The translations under genes and the position numbers were made by a program. Shown piece after piece: positions 16,346-28,425 of a DNA stretch of 64,000 nucleotides. Each line of letters starts with the position of its first letter. Positions within the stretch are counted from its first letter, which is position 1. Source of the DNA: DATAEG01 sp963703085 (GTDB lineage: Bacteria > Actinomycetota > Actinomycetes > Mycobacteriales > Jatrophihabitantaceae). The DNA lies in the NCBI GenBank assembly GCA_963703085.1, contig OY969789.1:3224001-3288000 (forward strand). Direction: 5' to 3'. The notes beneath the pieces are model-generated. The model was not told the DNA's origin. It did no database searches and was given only the letters and a program-made list of their open reading frames with translations.

Positions 16346-18553
16346 TTACTCATCGGCCGCGCCGTCTCCGGCATGGCGCAACCAGAGCGCGCCCAGCGGC
16401 GGTACCCGGATCAGCGCCGAGGCCGGCCGACCGTGCCAGGATTCCGGCTGCGCGTCAACGCCGCCGAGGTTGCCCACCCCCGAACCGCCGTAGATCTCGG
16501 CGTCGGTGTTGATCATCTCGTCCCAGCGACCCGGCTGCGGCAAGCCGATCCGATAGTTCTCATGCGGTGTCGAGGAGAAGTTGACGATGCAGGCCACCGT
16601 CGAGCCGTCCGACCCGAAGCGCAGGAACGACAGCACGTTGCCCTCGCGGTCGTTGGCGTCGATCCAGGCGAAGCCGTCCGGTGTGGTGTCCTGCGACCAC
16701 AGCGCTTGGGTCGACGTGTAGGCGTGGTTCAAATCCTTGACCGCTCGGGCCACGCCTCGATGGTCGGCCGCGTCCAGACTGGCCCAATCCAGTGAACGGT
16801 TCTCGCTCCACTCCCGGTACTGGGCGAACTCGGAACCCATGAAGAGCAGCTGTTTGCCCGGCTGCGCCCACATGTAGGCGTACAGGGCCCGGACAGTAGC
16901 CATTTGCTGCCACCGATCGCCCGGTACCTTGCCGACGACCGAACCCTTGCCGTGCACGACCTCGTCGTGGCTGATCGGCAACACGAAGTTCTCCGAGTAC
17001 GCGTACATCATCGCGAAGGTGAGCTCGTTGTGGTGGTACTGCCGGTGGATCGGCTGCCGCTTGAGATAGGACAGCGTGTCGTTCATCCAGCCCATGTTCC
17101 ACTTGAAGCCGAACCCCAGGCCACCCAGATGAGTGGGCCGAGTGACGCCGGGCCACGAGGTGGATTCCTCTGCGATCGTGACCGCCCCCGGCACCCGCTT
17201 GTAGACGGTGGCGTTCATCTCCTGCAGGAACCCGACTGCCTCCAGGTTCTCCCGGCCACCGAACTTGTTCGGCGTCCACTCGCCCTGCTTGCGGGAGTAG
17301 TCGAGGTAGAGCATCGACGCGACACCATCGACTCGCAGCCCGTCGACGTGAAACTCCTCCAGCCAGTAGACAGCGTTTGCGAACAGGAAGTTGCGCACCT
17401 CGGAACGGCCGTGGTTGAAGATGTACGAGCCCCACTCCGGGTGCCATCCGCGCTGCGGATCGGGATGCTCGTACAGGGCGGTGCCGTCGAAGCGCACGAG
17501 GGCCCACGGGTCGGTGGCGAAGTGCCCGGGCACCCAGTCCATCAGCACGCCGATGCCGGCCTGGTGCAGCCTGTCGACGAGGTACCGGAGATCGTCCGGC
17601 GAACCGAAGCGGGACGTCGGCGCGTAATAGGACGTGATGTGGTAACCCCAGGAACCGCCGAACGGGTGCTCCGAGACGGGCATGAACTCGACGTGCGTGA
17701 AGCCGTTGTCGACGACGTACTCGACGAGGTGCTGGGCCAGCTCCCGGTAACCGAGGCCCTGCCGCCACGAACCCAGGTGCACCTCGTAGATCGACATCGG
17801 CGCCGCGTGCCACGCGGTCTGCGCTCGCGTGCGCAGCCAGTCGGCGTCGGCCCATTCGTAGTCCGAGGTGAACACGATCGATGCGGTGGCCGGCGGCACC
17901 TCGGTGGCGAAGGCCATGGGGTCCGCCTTCTCCCGCCAGGTGCCGTCTGCACCCAGTACCTGGAACTTGTACCGGATGCCGGCGCCGACGCCGGGCACGA
18001 AAAGCTCCCAGACGCCGGAGCTGCCGAGGGTGCGCATCGGCAACGCGCGGCCCGACCAGTAGTCGAAGTCGCCGAAGACTCGGACGCCCTTTGCGTTCGG
18101 TGCCCAGACGGCGAACGACGTGCCGGTGACCGTGCCGCCCTGCGTGTCGTAGCTGCGCACGTGCGCCCCGAGCACGGTCCACAACGTCTCGTGCCGGCCC
18201 TCGTTGATCAGGTGCTGGTCGACCTCACCGAGCGTGGGCAGCCAGCGGTACGGGTCGTCCGCGGTCGCGGTGTGGCCACCGCCGTAGGTGATCTCCAGCC
18301 GGTAGTCGGTCGGCGGCCCAGCCACCTCACCGGCGAAGACTCCACCGTCGTGGACTTTCGCCAGCTCGACCCGGGTGTCGCCGACCAGGGCGGTTACCGA
18401 CTCCGCCTCCGGGCGCAGCGTGCGGATGACGGTGTTGTCCGCGCCGGCGGGGTGCGCGCCGAGCACGCCATGCGGGTTGCGGTGCTCGCCGGCGACCAGC
18501 CGGTCCAGCTCGGCAGTAGCGACAGTTGGCGGCGCGGGGGTCGGTCCGGGCAT
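16346..18553 (-). CDS. glgB: 1,4-alpha-glucan branching enzyme GlgB
   Basis: GlgB introduces alpha-1,6 branches into the glucan made by GlgE. The 735-aa GH13_9 protein has an N-terminal CBM48-like module, the catalytic barrel and a C-terminal beta domain. Visible catalytic motifs are DGLRVDGVASMLYLDY (nucleophile Asp), TIAEESTSWPGV (acid/base Glu) and ISHDEVVHGKGS (transition-state Asp). The ATG at 18553 (MPGPTPAP) overlaps the maltokinase stop as ATGA. The gene is the last of the glgE-treS-mak-glgB operon. Confidence 0.97.
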   Translation of the reverse strand: MPGPTPAPPTVATAELDRLVAGEHRNPHGVLGAHPAGADNTVIRTLRPEAESVTALVGDTRVELAKVHDGGVFAGEVAGPPTDYRLEITYGGGHTATADDPYRWLPTLGEVDQHLINEGRHETLWTVLGAHVRSYDTQGGTVTGTSFAVWAPNAKGVRVFGDFDYWSGRALPMRTLGSSGVWELFVPGVGAGIRYKFQVLGADGTWREKADPMAFATEVPPATASIVFTSDYEWADADWLRTRAQTAWHAAPMSIYEVHLGSWRQGLGYRELAQHLVEYVVDNGFTHVEFMPVSEHPFGGSWGYHITSYYAPTSRFGSPDDLRYLVDRLHQAGIGVLMDWVPGHFATDPWALVRFDGTALYEHPDPQRGWHPEWGSYIFNHGRSEVRNFLFANAVYWLEEFHVDGLRVDGVASMLYLDYSRKQGEWTPNKFGGRENLEAVGFLQEMNATVYKRVPGAVTIAEESTSWPGVTRPTHLGGLGFGFKWNMGWMNDTLSYLKRQPIHRQYHHNELTFAMMYAYSENFVLPISHDEVVHGKGSVVGKVPGDRWQQMATVRALYAYMWAQPGKQLLFMGSEFAQYREWSENRSLDWASLDAADHRGVARAVKDLNHAYTSTQALWSQDTTPDGFAWIDANDREGNVLSFLRFGSDGSTVACIVNFSSTPHENYRIGLPQPGRWDEMINTDAEIYGGSGVGNLGGVDAQPESWHGRPASALIRVPPLGALWLRHAGDGAADE

Positions 18554-19940
18554 CAGCTGTCCTCCGCTCGGTGGGCGATCCGGTCCAGCGACGCCACCGG
18601 TACCGGCAGCCAGGTTGGCCGGTTGCGCGCCTCGTACAACGTCTCGTAGACGGCCTTGTCGGCCTCGAATGCGGCCAGCAATGTGCTCTGCTCGCGGGGG
18701 TCGTGCCCGGCCGCGTCCGCATAGCCCGCGCAGAACGCGTCCCGGTTGCGTTCCGACCACTCCATCGCGCGGTAAGTCCGCTGCGGCGTCGAGCCGGTGT
18801 CGATGGACTGATGGTTCGCGGCATAGTCGAACGAGCGCAGCATCCCGGCCACATCCCGCAGGGTGGAGTCCGGCGCCCGCCGGTCGGGGATGCTCTTGGC
18901 CGGCTCGCCCTCGAAGTCGAGCATGATCCAGCGATGCGCCGTGCGGAGCACCTGGCCGAGGTGCAGGTCGCCGTGGATGCGTTGCACCGTCAGGGGTGCC
19001 GAATCCGCCAATGCCTGGAAAGTGGCGCGCAGCCCTTGCTCGGCCCGCTCCAACTCCGCCACCTCGCGCAGCGCCTCGTCCAGCCGGGCTGACATCGCGG
19101 CCGCACGACCGGCCAGTTCGTCCGCGTCCAGCGTCGTCGTGCCGAACGCAGCGGCCAGTTCGGTGTGTACCTCTGCTGTGGTCTGGCCCAGCCGATGTGC
19201 TTCTCCGGCGAAGTCCCCGCCGGCCTCTTCGGCGTGCAGGTCGGCCTCGGCCATCAGGTCGCGGACGCTGATCTTGGCCAGTTCCCAGCCGTCGGTTGCA
19301 GTGGTCATGAATTCCTGCAGCATGGCCAGGCTGGCAATGCCGCCTTCGGGAAGCTCGGTGTCGAGGTAACCCAGCAACCGGGCGATGTGCCGGGCGCCGG
19401 CCTGGCTGAGCGCTTCGTGGATCTCGATATCGGGGTTCTGGCCGCTCTCGATGCGGCGGAAGACCTTCATGATCGCGGCGTCGCCGAAGACGGCCGACGT
19501 ATTGGACTGTTCACCGGAGAGCACCAGGCTCGGTGCGTCGACCGGGATGGCCTCTACCTCCGCGGTACGCCGGAACCGCAGCGGCGGCGCGTCGGTCTCG
19601 TCCGCAATCGCGTGCAGCCACACCGGCGTCGCCGACTTGTCCCGCAGCGCGTCGTAGCAATAGCGGCCCTCGACCACGCCGATGAACGCATGGCCCAGTG
19701 ACTCGTCGAACTGCGCGCGGGACACCAGCGGCACGTGATAGGTCTCGCTGCCACCGTCGCGGTAATCGACACCGACCAGCCAGAGCTGTACCCGGTCCGG
19801 CTCGCCGGGAAGGGTGGCATGCAGGGCCGGCCGGACAGCGGCGATCTCCCGGGATTTGCCGGCGAACCACCTCTGCTGGGGCAGCCAGGTGACCAACGTC
19901 GTGGCGAGATCACTGGAATGGGTTTCCTCAGCAGAAGACA

Positions 19941-19944
<4 letters not shown>
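18553..19944 (-). CDS. mak: Maltokinase (Pep2/Mak)
   Basis: Mak phosphorylates maltose to maltose-1-phosphate, the substrate of GlgE. The 463-aa protein has an N-terminal cap beginning TLVTWLPQQRWFAGKSREI, typical of maltokinases. The C-terminal aminoglycoside-kinase-like domain has the catalytic loop RIHGDLHLGQVL and the metal-binding MLDFEGEP. Two adjacent ATG codons (19944 and 19941) overlap the treS stop; either could start the protein. It is a separate gene here, whereas many actinobacteria fuse treS and mak. Confidence 0.96.
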
Positions 19945-21715
<1,771 letters not shown>

Positions 21716-21719
<4 letters not shown>

Positions 21720-23701
21720 GAGACCGGCCGGACCGAGAAGACGTGCGCCGGATGTGCCGGGGTGAGGCGCACGTAGTTGTGCTGGCCCCACTCGTACACC
21801 TCGCCGCGCAGCAGGTCCTGTACCTCGATGCCGTGTCCCCACCGGGCGCCGAGTTCGGGCAGGTCGAGCCAGGTCATGGCCTCACGGGTGTTGTGCGGAT
21901 CGAGCGAGCACACCACCAGGATGGTGTCGCCGCTGGCTGTGTCGCGCTTGCTGTAGGCGATGACGTTGTCGTCCTCGACGGTGTGGAAGTGCAGATTGCG
22001 CAGCCAGTGCAGCGATTCGTGGTCGTGCCGGATGGCGTTGAGCCGGGTCAGCAGCGGGGTGAGCGACTCACTCGCTGCGATGGCTGCGGCATAGTCGCGC
22101 GGACGCAGCTGATACTTCTCGCTGTCGAGGTACTCCTCACTGCCTTCCCGGACCGCCCGGTGCTCGAAGAGTTCGAAGCCGGAGTAGATGCCGTAGGTGG
22201 GAGCCAGCGTTGCGGCGAGCACCGCCCGGATGGTGAAGGCGGCCGGCGCGCCCTTCTGCAGGTACTCATGCAGGATGTCCGGCGTGTTCGCGAAGAAGTT
22301 CGGTCGCATGTAGTGCGCCGAGTCGACGAGCTGCAGCGCGTACTCGGTCAGCTCCTCCTTCGTGTTTCGCCAGGTGAAGTACGTGTAGGACTGGGTGAAG
22401 CCGGTCTCGGCGAGGGCATGCATCATCGCGGGCCGGGTGAACGCCTCGGCTAGGAAGAGCACGTCCGGATCGGTGCGCTTGGCCTCCCAGATCAACCAGT
22501 GCCAGAAGTCCAGCGGCTTGGTGTGCGGGTTGTCCACGCGGAAGATCTTCACGCCGAGCTTGATCCAGTGCCGCAGCACCCGCAGGCACTCCGCGTAAAG
22601 ACCCTCCGGGTCGTTGTCGAAGTTGAGCGGGTAGATGTCCTGGTACTTCTTCGGCGGGTTCTCCGCGTAGGCGATCGTGCCGTCGGGCTTGGTGGTGAAC
22701 CATTCCGGATGGCTGGTCACCCACGGGTGATCCGGTGCCGCCTGCAACGCGTAGTCCAGCGCCACCTCCATGCCCAGCTCGCGGGCCCGGATGATGAATG
22801 CCTTGAGATCCGCCTCGGTGCCGAGCTCCGGATGGATGGCGTCATGGCCGCCCTCCGCCGACCCGATCGCCCACGGCGAGCCGACATCCCACACTGCCGG
22901 GTTCAGCGTGTTGTTCGGTCCCTTGCGGTTGACCCGGCCGATCGGATGGATCGGCGGCAGGTACACCACGTCGAAGCCCATGTCCGCGACGTAGTCCAGG
23001 TGCCGGGTGGCGTCGACCAGCGTGCCGTGCCGGAGCGGTTTCGACGGGGTAGCCGGGTCGGCGGACAGCTCGGCGCCGATCGAGCGCGGGAAGAACTCGT
23101 ACCACGAGCCGAAGAGCGCGCGCGGCCGGTCCACCCACACCTCGTACGTCGCCGAGCAGGTGATCAGCTCGCGCAGCGGGTAGTCGTAGGCCAGTCGCTG
23201 CACCTCGTCGGACAGCGCTGGTGCGACCCGTGCGGCGAGCGGCTTCTTCCGGTCCCGCAGCGCCGTCGCCGCTCGGCGGGCGGCCATCCGGGAGCCGGAC
23301 GGGAGCGACGTGGCCAACCGGGCGAACAGCTCGGCGCCGGTGGCCAGGTCGTTGGTCAGCTCGGCGGCGTCCTGTCCGGCCGCCATCTTGACCGTGATCG
23401 CGTGATGCCAGGTATGCAGCGGATCGCTCCACGCCTCGACGGTGAAGGTCCACAAGCCAGGACGGTCCGGCGTGATCGAGCCGTGCCACCGATCGGTCCC
23501 CGGCTCACCGGGAGTCATCCGGATCCGGGCTCGGGGCTTGCCGTCCGGGCCGGCCCAGGCCACGCTCGCGGCCACCGCGTCGTGGCCCTCCCGGAACACC
23601 GTGGCCGCTACCGGGACCGCTTCGCCCACTACGGCACGGGCCGAGAGCTCCCCGTCGCGGACCCGGGGAGTGACATCGGTCAGTCCGAGTCGTCCTACCA
23701 C
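21716..23701 (-). CDS. glgE: Alpha-1,4-glucan:maltose-1-phosphate maltosyltransferase GlgE
   Basis: GlgE extends alpha-glucan using maltose-1-phosphate. The 661-aa GH13_3 protein starts VVGRLGLTDVTPRV, has an N-terminal beta-sandwich domain and a helical insert. Catalytic motifs are KIFRVDNPHTKPLDFW (nucleophile Asp), VLFLAEAFTRPAMM (Glu) and ANTPDILHEYL. The GTG at 23701 lies 7 nt after a TAGGGT element on the same strand, so the mRNA is probably leaderless; longer starts would cover the promoter. It heads the overlapping glgE-treS-mak-glgB operon and is divergent from glgP. Confidence 0.97.
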
Positions 23702-23708
23702 GCAAGCA

Positions 23709-23714
23709 ACCCTA
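23709..23714 (-). promoter_or_regulatory. Leaderless -10 (TAGGGT) of the glgE operon
   Basis: On the minus strand TAGGGT is followed by 7 nt and then the GTG of glgE. It shares the 89-bp divergent spacer with the glgP promoter. Confidence 0.6.
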
Positions 23715-23777
23715 GCGACCGTCCCGGGGGTACGTGAAATGCCGGGAACAGCGGGCTGTAAGCCATTCCGACCCAGG

Positions 23778-23783
23778 TAGGCT
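23778..23783 (+). promoter_or_regulatory. Leaderless -10 (TAGGCT) of glgP
   Basis: TAGGCT ends 7 nt before the GTG at 23791. The mirrored arrangement with the glgE promoter places synthesis and breakdown genes on one shared control region. Confidence 0.6.
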
Positions 23784-23790
23784 GCCCGGC

Positions 23791-26349
23791 GTGAAAGCAT
23801 TGCGCCGGCTCACCGTCCGAGCCAAGTTTCCGGCGGAACTGGAACCGTTGGCAGGCATCGTCAGCAATCTGCGCTGGTCCTGGCACGCCGAGTCCCAGGA
23901 CCTCTTGGAATCGGTCGACCCCGAGCTCTGGCGAGCGTGCGGCAACCATCCAGGGCGGATGCTGGGCGAAGTCTCCGCCGACCGGCTCGCGGCGCTGGCG
24001 AAGGACCGCAAGTTCCAGCGCCGGCTGTCCGACGTCGCCGACGATCTGCGTGACTACGTCACCGCGCCGCGCTGGTACCAACGGCGGGCGGCGACCCCGC
24101 AGGGCGCGGAGCTGCCCGACAGCATCGCCTACTTCTCGCCGGAGTTCGGTATCACCGAGGTGCTGCCGCAGTACTCCGGCGGGCTCGGCATCCTGGCCGG
24201 CGACCATCTGAAGGCCGCCAGCGACCTCGGCGTGCCGATCATCGGCGTCGGGCTGCTCTACCGGGCCGGGTACTTCCGGCAGTCACTGTCGCGCGACGGA
24301 TGGCAGCAGGAGCACTACCCCCCGATCGATCCGCAGGGTCTGCCGATCAAGCTGCTGCGACGTGCCGACGGCGAAGTCGTCAAGCTGAGCCTGCGCCTGC
24401 CCGAGGACCGCACCCTGGTCGCCCAGGTATGGAAGGCGCAGGTCGGGCGGGTGCCGTTGCTGTTGATGGACAGCGACGTCGAGGAGAACGACGTTGCCGC
24501 ACGGTCGGTGACCGATCGGTTGTACGGCGGCGGCCCGGAGCACCGGTTGGTGCAGGAACTGCTGCTCGGCGTCGGCGGCGTGCGCGCCGTCCGCGCGTTC
24601 TGTGACGTCACCGGCACCCCGGCGCCGACGGTGTTCCACACCAACGAAGGGCACGCCGGATTCCTCGGTATCGAGCGCATCCGCGAGCTGATGAGCGGCT
24701 ATCAGCTGAGCTTCGACGAGGCACTGCAGAACGTCCGGGCCGGGACGGTGTTCACCACCCACACGCCGGTGCCGGCCGGCATCGACCGTTTCCCGGCGGA
24801 GCTGATCAGCCAGCACTTCGCCGACTTCGGCGACGTGCCGGTGGATCGAGTACTGCAACTCGGCTCGGAGCCGGACGCGACGATGTTCAACATGGCGCAC
24901 ATGGGGCTGCGCCTTGCCCAGCGCGCCAACGGCGTCTCGCAGCTGCACGGCGAGGTCAGCCGGCAGATGTTCGGCGGGCTGTGGCCGGAGTTCGACCAAT
25001 CGGAGGTGCCGATCACCTCGGTGACGAACGGGGTCCATGCGCCGACCTGGATGGCGCGCGAGCTCGGCGAGGTGGTGGAGGCCGAACTGGCCGCGGACGA
25101 TTTCGGTGCAGGCCGGCCGTGGACGGCGGTGACCAAGCTCAGCGATGCCGATCTGTGGCAACTGCGCCGCGTGCTGCGGGAGCGGTTGGTCGGCGAGATC
25201 CGCCGCCGCATCCACTCCTCGGCTCGCGACCGCGGGATGGCCGAGGCCGAACTGCAGTGGACCGCCACCGCATTCGACCCGGACGTGCTCACCATCGGCT
25301 TCGCTCGCCGGGTGCCGTCCTACAAGCGGCTGACCCTGATGCTCCGTGATCCGCAGCGGCTCAAGGCCCTGCTGCTGAACAAGGACCGCCCGGTGCAGAT
25401 CGTCATCGCCGGCAAGAGCCACCCCGCCGATGACGGCGGCAAGCAGCTCATCGCGAAGATGGTCACCTTCGCCGACGACCCCGAGGTCCGGCACCGCATC
25501 ACGTTCCTGCCCGACTACGACATCGGGATGGCGCGCTACCTCTACTGGGGCGCCGATGTGTGGCTGAACAACCCGCTGCGGCCGCTGGAAGCGTGCGGCA
25601 CGTCGGGGATGAAGTCCGCCCTGAACGGCGGCCTGAACCTGTCCATCCGGGACGGCTGGTGGGACGAGTGGTTCGACGGCGAGAACGGCTGGGCCATCGC
25701 GACGGCCGACGGGGTGGTGGATGTGGAACGGCGCGACGATGTCGAGTCCGCCGCCCTCTACGACCTGATCGAGCACCAGGTGGCACCGCGGTTCTACCAG
25801 CGCGACGAGGACGGGCTGCCGCAGCGGTGGGTGCAGATGGTCCGACACACGCTCAGCACCCTGGGTCCCAAGGTGCTGGCCACTCGGATGGTGAACGACT
25901 ACGTCGACCGGCTGTACACCCCGGCTGCCGTCTCCGAGCGGCACATCGCCGCTGACGGTTTCGCGGCGGCGAAGCGGCTGGCGTCCTGGCGGGCGGATGT
26001 GTTGCAGGCCTGGCCGGGGGTGCGGGTGCTGCACGTCGACTCGTTCGTCGACGGCGACCCGGTGCTGGGTGGCACGTTGCGGCTGCGGGCCGAGGTGCAA
26101 CTCAACGGGCTGCGCCCGGAGGATGTCGACGTCCAGACCGCATTCGGCACCGTCGACGCCGAGGACCGGCTCAGCGCCGTGCAGACCGCCTCGCTGCGGC
26201 TGGTCGAGGTTCCGGACGGCGTGGCCCGCTACGAGGGCAATGTGACGCTGCAACGCACCGGTCCGGTCGGCTACACGGTGCGGGTGTTGCCCTGTAACGA
26301 CTTGCTGGCTACTCCTGCCGAGCTCGGTGTCGCAGCCACTGCGTCCTGA
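23791..26349 (+). CDS. glgP: Alpha-glucan phosphorylase GlgP
   Basis: GlgP releases glucose-1-phosphate from alpha-glucan; related mycobacterial enzymes may also release maltose-1-phosphate. The 852-aa protein has the N-terminal DUF3417 domain of actinobacterial GT35 enzymes (AKFPAELEPLAGIVSNLRWSWH). The PLP region SGTSGMKSALNGGLNLSI holds the Schiff-base Lys; RVPSYKRLTLML and VIAGKSHPADDGGKQLI are also present. The GTG at 23791 is chosen from the TAGGCT 7 nt upstream and the typical VKALRRLTV start. It is transcribed away from the GlgE operon. Confidence 0.96.
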   Translation: MKALRRLTVRAKFPAELEPLAGIVSNLRWSWHAESQDLLESVDPELWRACGNHPGRMLGEVSADRLAALAKDRKFQRRLSDVADDLRDYVTAPRWYQRRAATPQGAELPDSIAYFSPEFGITEVLPQYSGGLGILAGDHLKAASDLGVPIIGVGLLYRAGYFRQSLSRDGWQQEHYPPIDPQGLPIKLLRRADGEVVKLSLRLPEDRTLVAQVWKAQVGRVPLLLMDSDVEENDVAARSVTDRLYGGGPEHRLVQELLLGVGGVRAVRAFCDVTGTPAPTVFHTNEGHAGFLGIERIRELMSGYQLSFDEALQNVRAGTVFTTHTPVPAGIDRFPAELISQHFADFGDVPVDRVLQLGSEPDATMFNMAHMGLRLAQRANGVSQLHGEVSRQMFGGLWPEFDQSEVPITSVTNGVHAPTWMARELGEVVEAELAADDFGAGRPWTAVTKLSDADLWQLRRVLRERLVGEIRRRIHSSARDRGMAEAELQWTATAFDPDVLTIGFARRVPSYKRLTLMLRDPQRLKALLLNKDRPVQIVIAGKSHPADDGGKQLIAKMVTFADDPEVRHRITFLPDYDIGMARYLYWGADVWLNNPLRPLEACGTSGMKSALNGGLNLSIRDGWWDEWFDGENGWAIATADGVVDVERRDDVESAALYDLIEHQVAPRFYQRDEDGLPQRWVQMVRHTLSTLGPKVLATRMVNDYVDRLYTPAAVSERHIAADGFAAAKRLASWRADVLQAWPGVRVLHVDSFVDGDPVLGGTLRLRAEVQLNGLRPEDVDVQTAFGTVDAEDRLSAVQTASLRLVEVPDGVARYEGNVTLQRTGPVGYTVRVLPCNDLLATPAELGVAATAS

Positions 26350-26445
26350 GCCGGCACCCGCGGCGCCGGCAGATTGCGACCGAGGTCACGTAACGCTCCG
26401 ATCATCTCCGTGGACCAGACATCGGCGAGCAGGCAGGCTGGCAAC

Positions 26446-27369
26446 ATGACCCGTCGCGCCGCGCTGATTTTCCTGGCGCTGGGCGTCGCCTGGGGCATCC
26501 CGTACCTGCTCATCAAGGTGGCGGTGGACGAGCTGACGCCAGGTCAACTCGTGCTGGCCCGCACCGGGTTCGCCGCGCTGCTGTTGCTGCCGGTTGCGGT
26601 GGCCCGCGGGGCGGTGCTTCCGGTGCTGCGGCGGTGGCGTCCGCTGCTGCTCTACACGGCCGTGGAGATCTCGCTGCCGTGGTTCTTCCTCAGTACGGCG
26701 GAGCAGAAGCTGCCCAGCTCGACCACCGGACTGCTGATTGCAGCGGTCCCGCTGGTCGGTGTCGCGCTCTCTTTTGCCGGCGGCCGGGCGGAGCAGTTCA
26801 GCGTCGGCAACTGGGTCGGCCTCGGGCTCGGCGTGCTCGGGGTGGCCGCTCTGGTGGGCCTGGACGTGGGCGGATCCGATCTCGGTGCCGTCGCTGAACT
26901 GGTCGTGACCGTCGTCGGCTACGCGTCGGGCCCGGTGATCATGGCGCGGTGGCTGAATGACTTGCCGGGTATCGGCGTCGTCGCCGTCTCACTGACCGCC
27001 GCCGCCCTCGGCTACCTGCCGATCGTCCTGGCCGCTGACGGCCTGCCGACGCGAATGCCGTCCGGCGGTGTGGTCTGGGCAGTGGTGCTGCTCGTGGTGG
27101 TCTGCACGGCCGCTGCGTTCCTGCTGTTGTTCGCCCTGGTCGCTGCGATCGGGCCGGTACGCGCCACCACCATCACCTACGTCAATCCAGCAGTCGCGAT
27201 CGTGGCCGGAGTGATCGTGCTCGGCGAGGACGTGAGCGTCTGGACCGGCATCGGCTTCGCTCTGGTGATCGCCGGCTCCTGGTTGGTGAACACCCGACCA
27301 GCCACACCGCCTGACACGACACTGTCGGCGGTGCCCGAGGCCGCCGCCGAGGGCTGCGCTGCGGCGTGA
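26446..27369 (+). CDS. DMT-superfamily (EamA) transporter
   Basis: This 307-aa membrane protein has about ten hydrophobic segments arranged as two EamA repeats (GVAWGIPYLLIKVAVDELTPGQLVLARTGFAALLLLPV opening the first; GPVRATTITYVNPAVAIVAGVIVLGE closing the second). It is likely an exporter of small metabolites or amino acids. The ATG at 26446 gives the natural N-terminus MTRRAALIFLALG; CAGGCT six nt upstream may be its -10. Substrate unknown. Confidence 0.9.
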   Translation: MTRRAALIFLALGVAWGIPYLLIKVAVDELTPGQLVLARTGFAALLLLPVAVARGAVLPVLRRWRPLLLYTAVEISLPWFFLSTAEQKLPSSTTGLLIAAVPLVGVALSFAGGRAEQFSVGNWVGLGLGVLGVAALVGLDVGGSDLGAVAELVVTVVGYASGPVIMARWLNDLPGIGVVAVSLTAAALGYLPIVLAADGLPTRMPSGGVVWAVVLLVVVCTAAAFLLLFALVAAIGPVRATTITYVNPAVAIVAGVIVLGEDVSVWTGIGFALVIAGSWLVNTRPATPPDTTLSAVPEAAAEGCAAA

Positions 27370-27381
27370 TGGAGTACGCAG

Positions 27382-28401
27382 GTGAGCGCGACTCCAGACA
27401 GTGTCGTTCCGCCCGGAGCAGCGACCGGGATCGGTTCCCTGCCGGGGACCGATCCGACCGCTGCGATCCGGCTGGTCTTCGACGAGCTGCCTGACCTGCC
27501 GCACCTGCCGGAACTCCCGGCGCGCGGTGCCGGCGCGGACATGATCGGCCGGACCGCCGCGTTGCTGGCCGAGTTGCCGGTGGAGATCCAACCGTCCGGA
27601 TGGCGCTTCACCGCGCACGCCGGGCGCGACCTGCGCAGGGCTCAGGACTTCCTGGCCTACGACCTGGATGCACTGGCCGCCGAAGGACAGGGCTACCGCG
27701 GCGTCTACAAGGTGCAATGCGTCGGGCCACTGACCCTGGCGGCGGGCGTCGAATTGTCGAGCGGGCACCGCGCGATCTCCGACCACGGCGCGGTGGCCGA
27801 CATCGCGGCGTCGCTCGGCGAGGGCCTCGCCGAGCACGTGGCGAAGGTGCAGACGGTACTGCCCGGAGCCCGGTTGCTGGTGCAGCTGGATGAGCCGTCG
27901 GTGCCGGACGTGCTCGGCGGGCGGGTGCCGACCGCATCCGGTTACGGGACGATTCGATCGGTCCCGGACACGGTGGTGGAGCAGCGGCTCACCGAGGTGC
28001 TGAGCGTCGCGCCGGCAGGCTGCCGCGTGGTGCACTGCTGCGCGGCAGAAGCCCCGGTCGAACTGTTCCGCCGGGCCGGCGCCGATGCGGTCGCCGTTGA
28101 CCTGGACCAGATCGGCGACCTGGACGTGCTGGGCGAGCTGATCGACCGCGGCGTGAACCTGTGGCTCGGCGCGGTGCCCACTCAGGGCGCCGCGGACGCA
28201 GCGCAGGATCCGCTGTACCGGCGGGCCAGCGAACGGATCGTCACACTCTGGCGCACGCTCGGCTTTCCGGACGCCGAGTTGGCCCGGCGGGTGGTGCCGA
28301 CCCCGGCGTGCGGGCTGGCCGGCGCCAGCGAGAGTTATGCGCTGACTGCGATGCGTGCCGTCCGGGATACCGCACGCGCGCTCGGCGACCTGCAGGAATA
28401 G
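27382..28401 (+). CDS. MetE-like (cobalamin-independent methionine synthase C-domain) protein
   Basis: The 339-aa protein corresponds to the catalytic domain of MetE alone. GIGSLPG opens it, and the zinc-site residues are present as VVHCCAAE (His-x-Cys) and TPACGLAG (second Cys). With no N-terminal MetE domain it belongs to the stand-alone group found beside ligA in mycobacteria. It could be a methyltransferase using a different methyl donor; methionine synthesis is unproven. The GTG start has GGAG at 27371-27374 with 7-nt spacing. It lies 12 bp after the EamA transporter gene and may be co-transcribed with it. Confidence 0.85.
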   Translation: MSATPDSVVPPGAATGIGSLPGTDPTAAIRLVFDELPDLPHLPELPARGAGADMIGRTAALLAELPVEIQPSGWRFTAHAGRDLRRAQDFLAYDLDALAAEGQGYRGVYKVQCVGPLTLAAGVELSSGHRAISDHGAVADIAASLGEGLAEHVAKVQTVLPGARLLVQLDEPSVPDVLGGRVPTASGYGTIRSVPDTVVEQRLTEVLSVAPAGCRVVHCCAAEAPVELFRRAGADAVAVDLDQIGDLDVLGELIDRGVNLWLGAVPTQGAADAAQDPLYRRASERIVTLWRTLGFPDAELARRVVPTPACGLAGASESYALTAMRAVRDTARALGDLQE

Positions 28402-28417
28402 CCCGAGCAAGTCGGGC
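28401..28417. terminator. Small bidirectional terminator between convergent genes
   Basis: A 6-bp GC-rich stem (GCCCGA/TCGGGC) with a 5-nt loop starts at the stop codon of the MetE-like gene and ends 9 bp before the stop of the convergent debranching-enzyme gene. Confidence 0.45.
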
Positions 28418-28425
28418 AAGGCAGG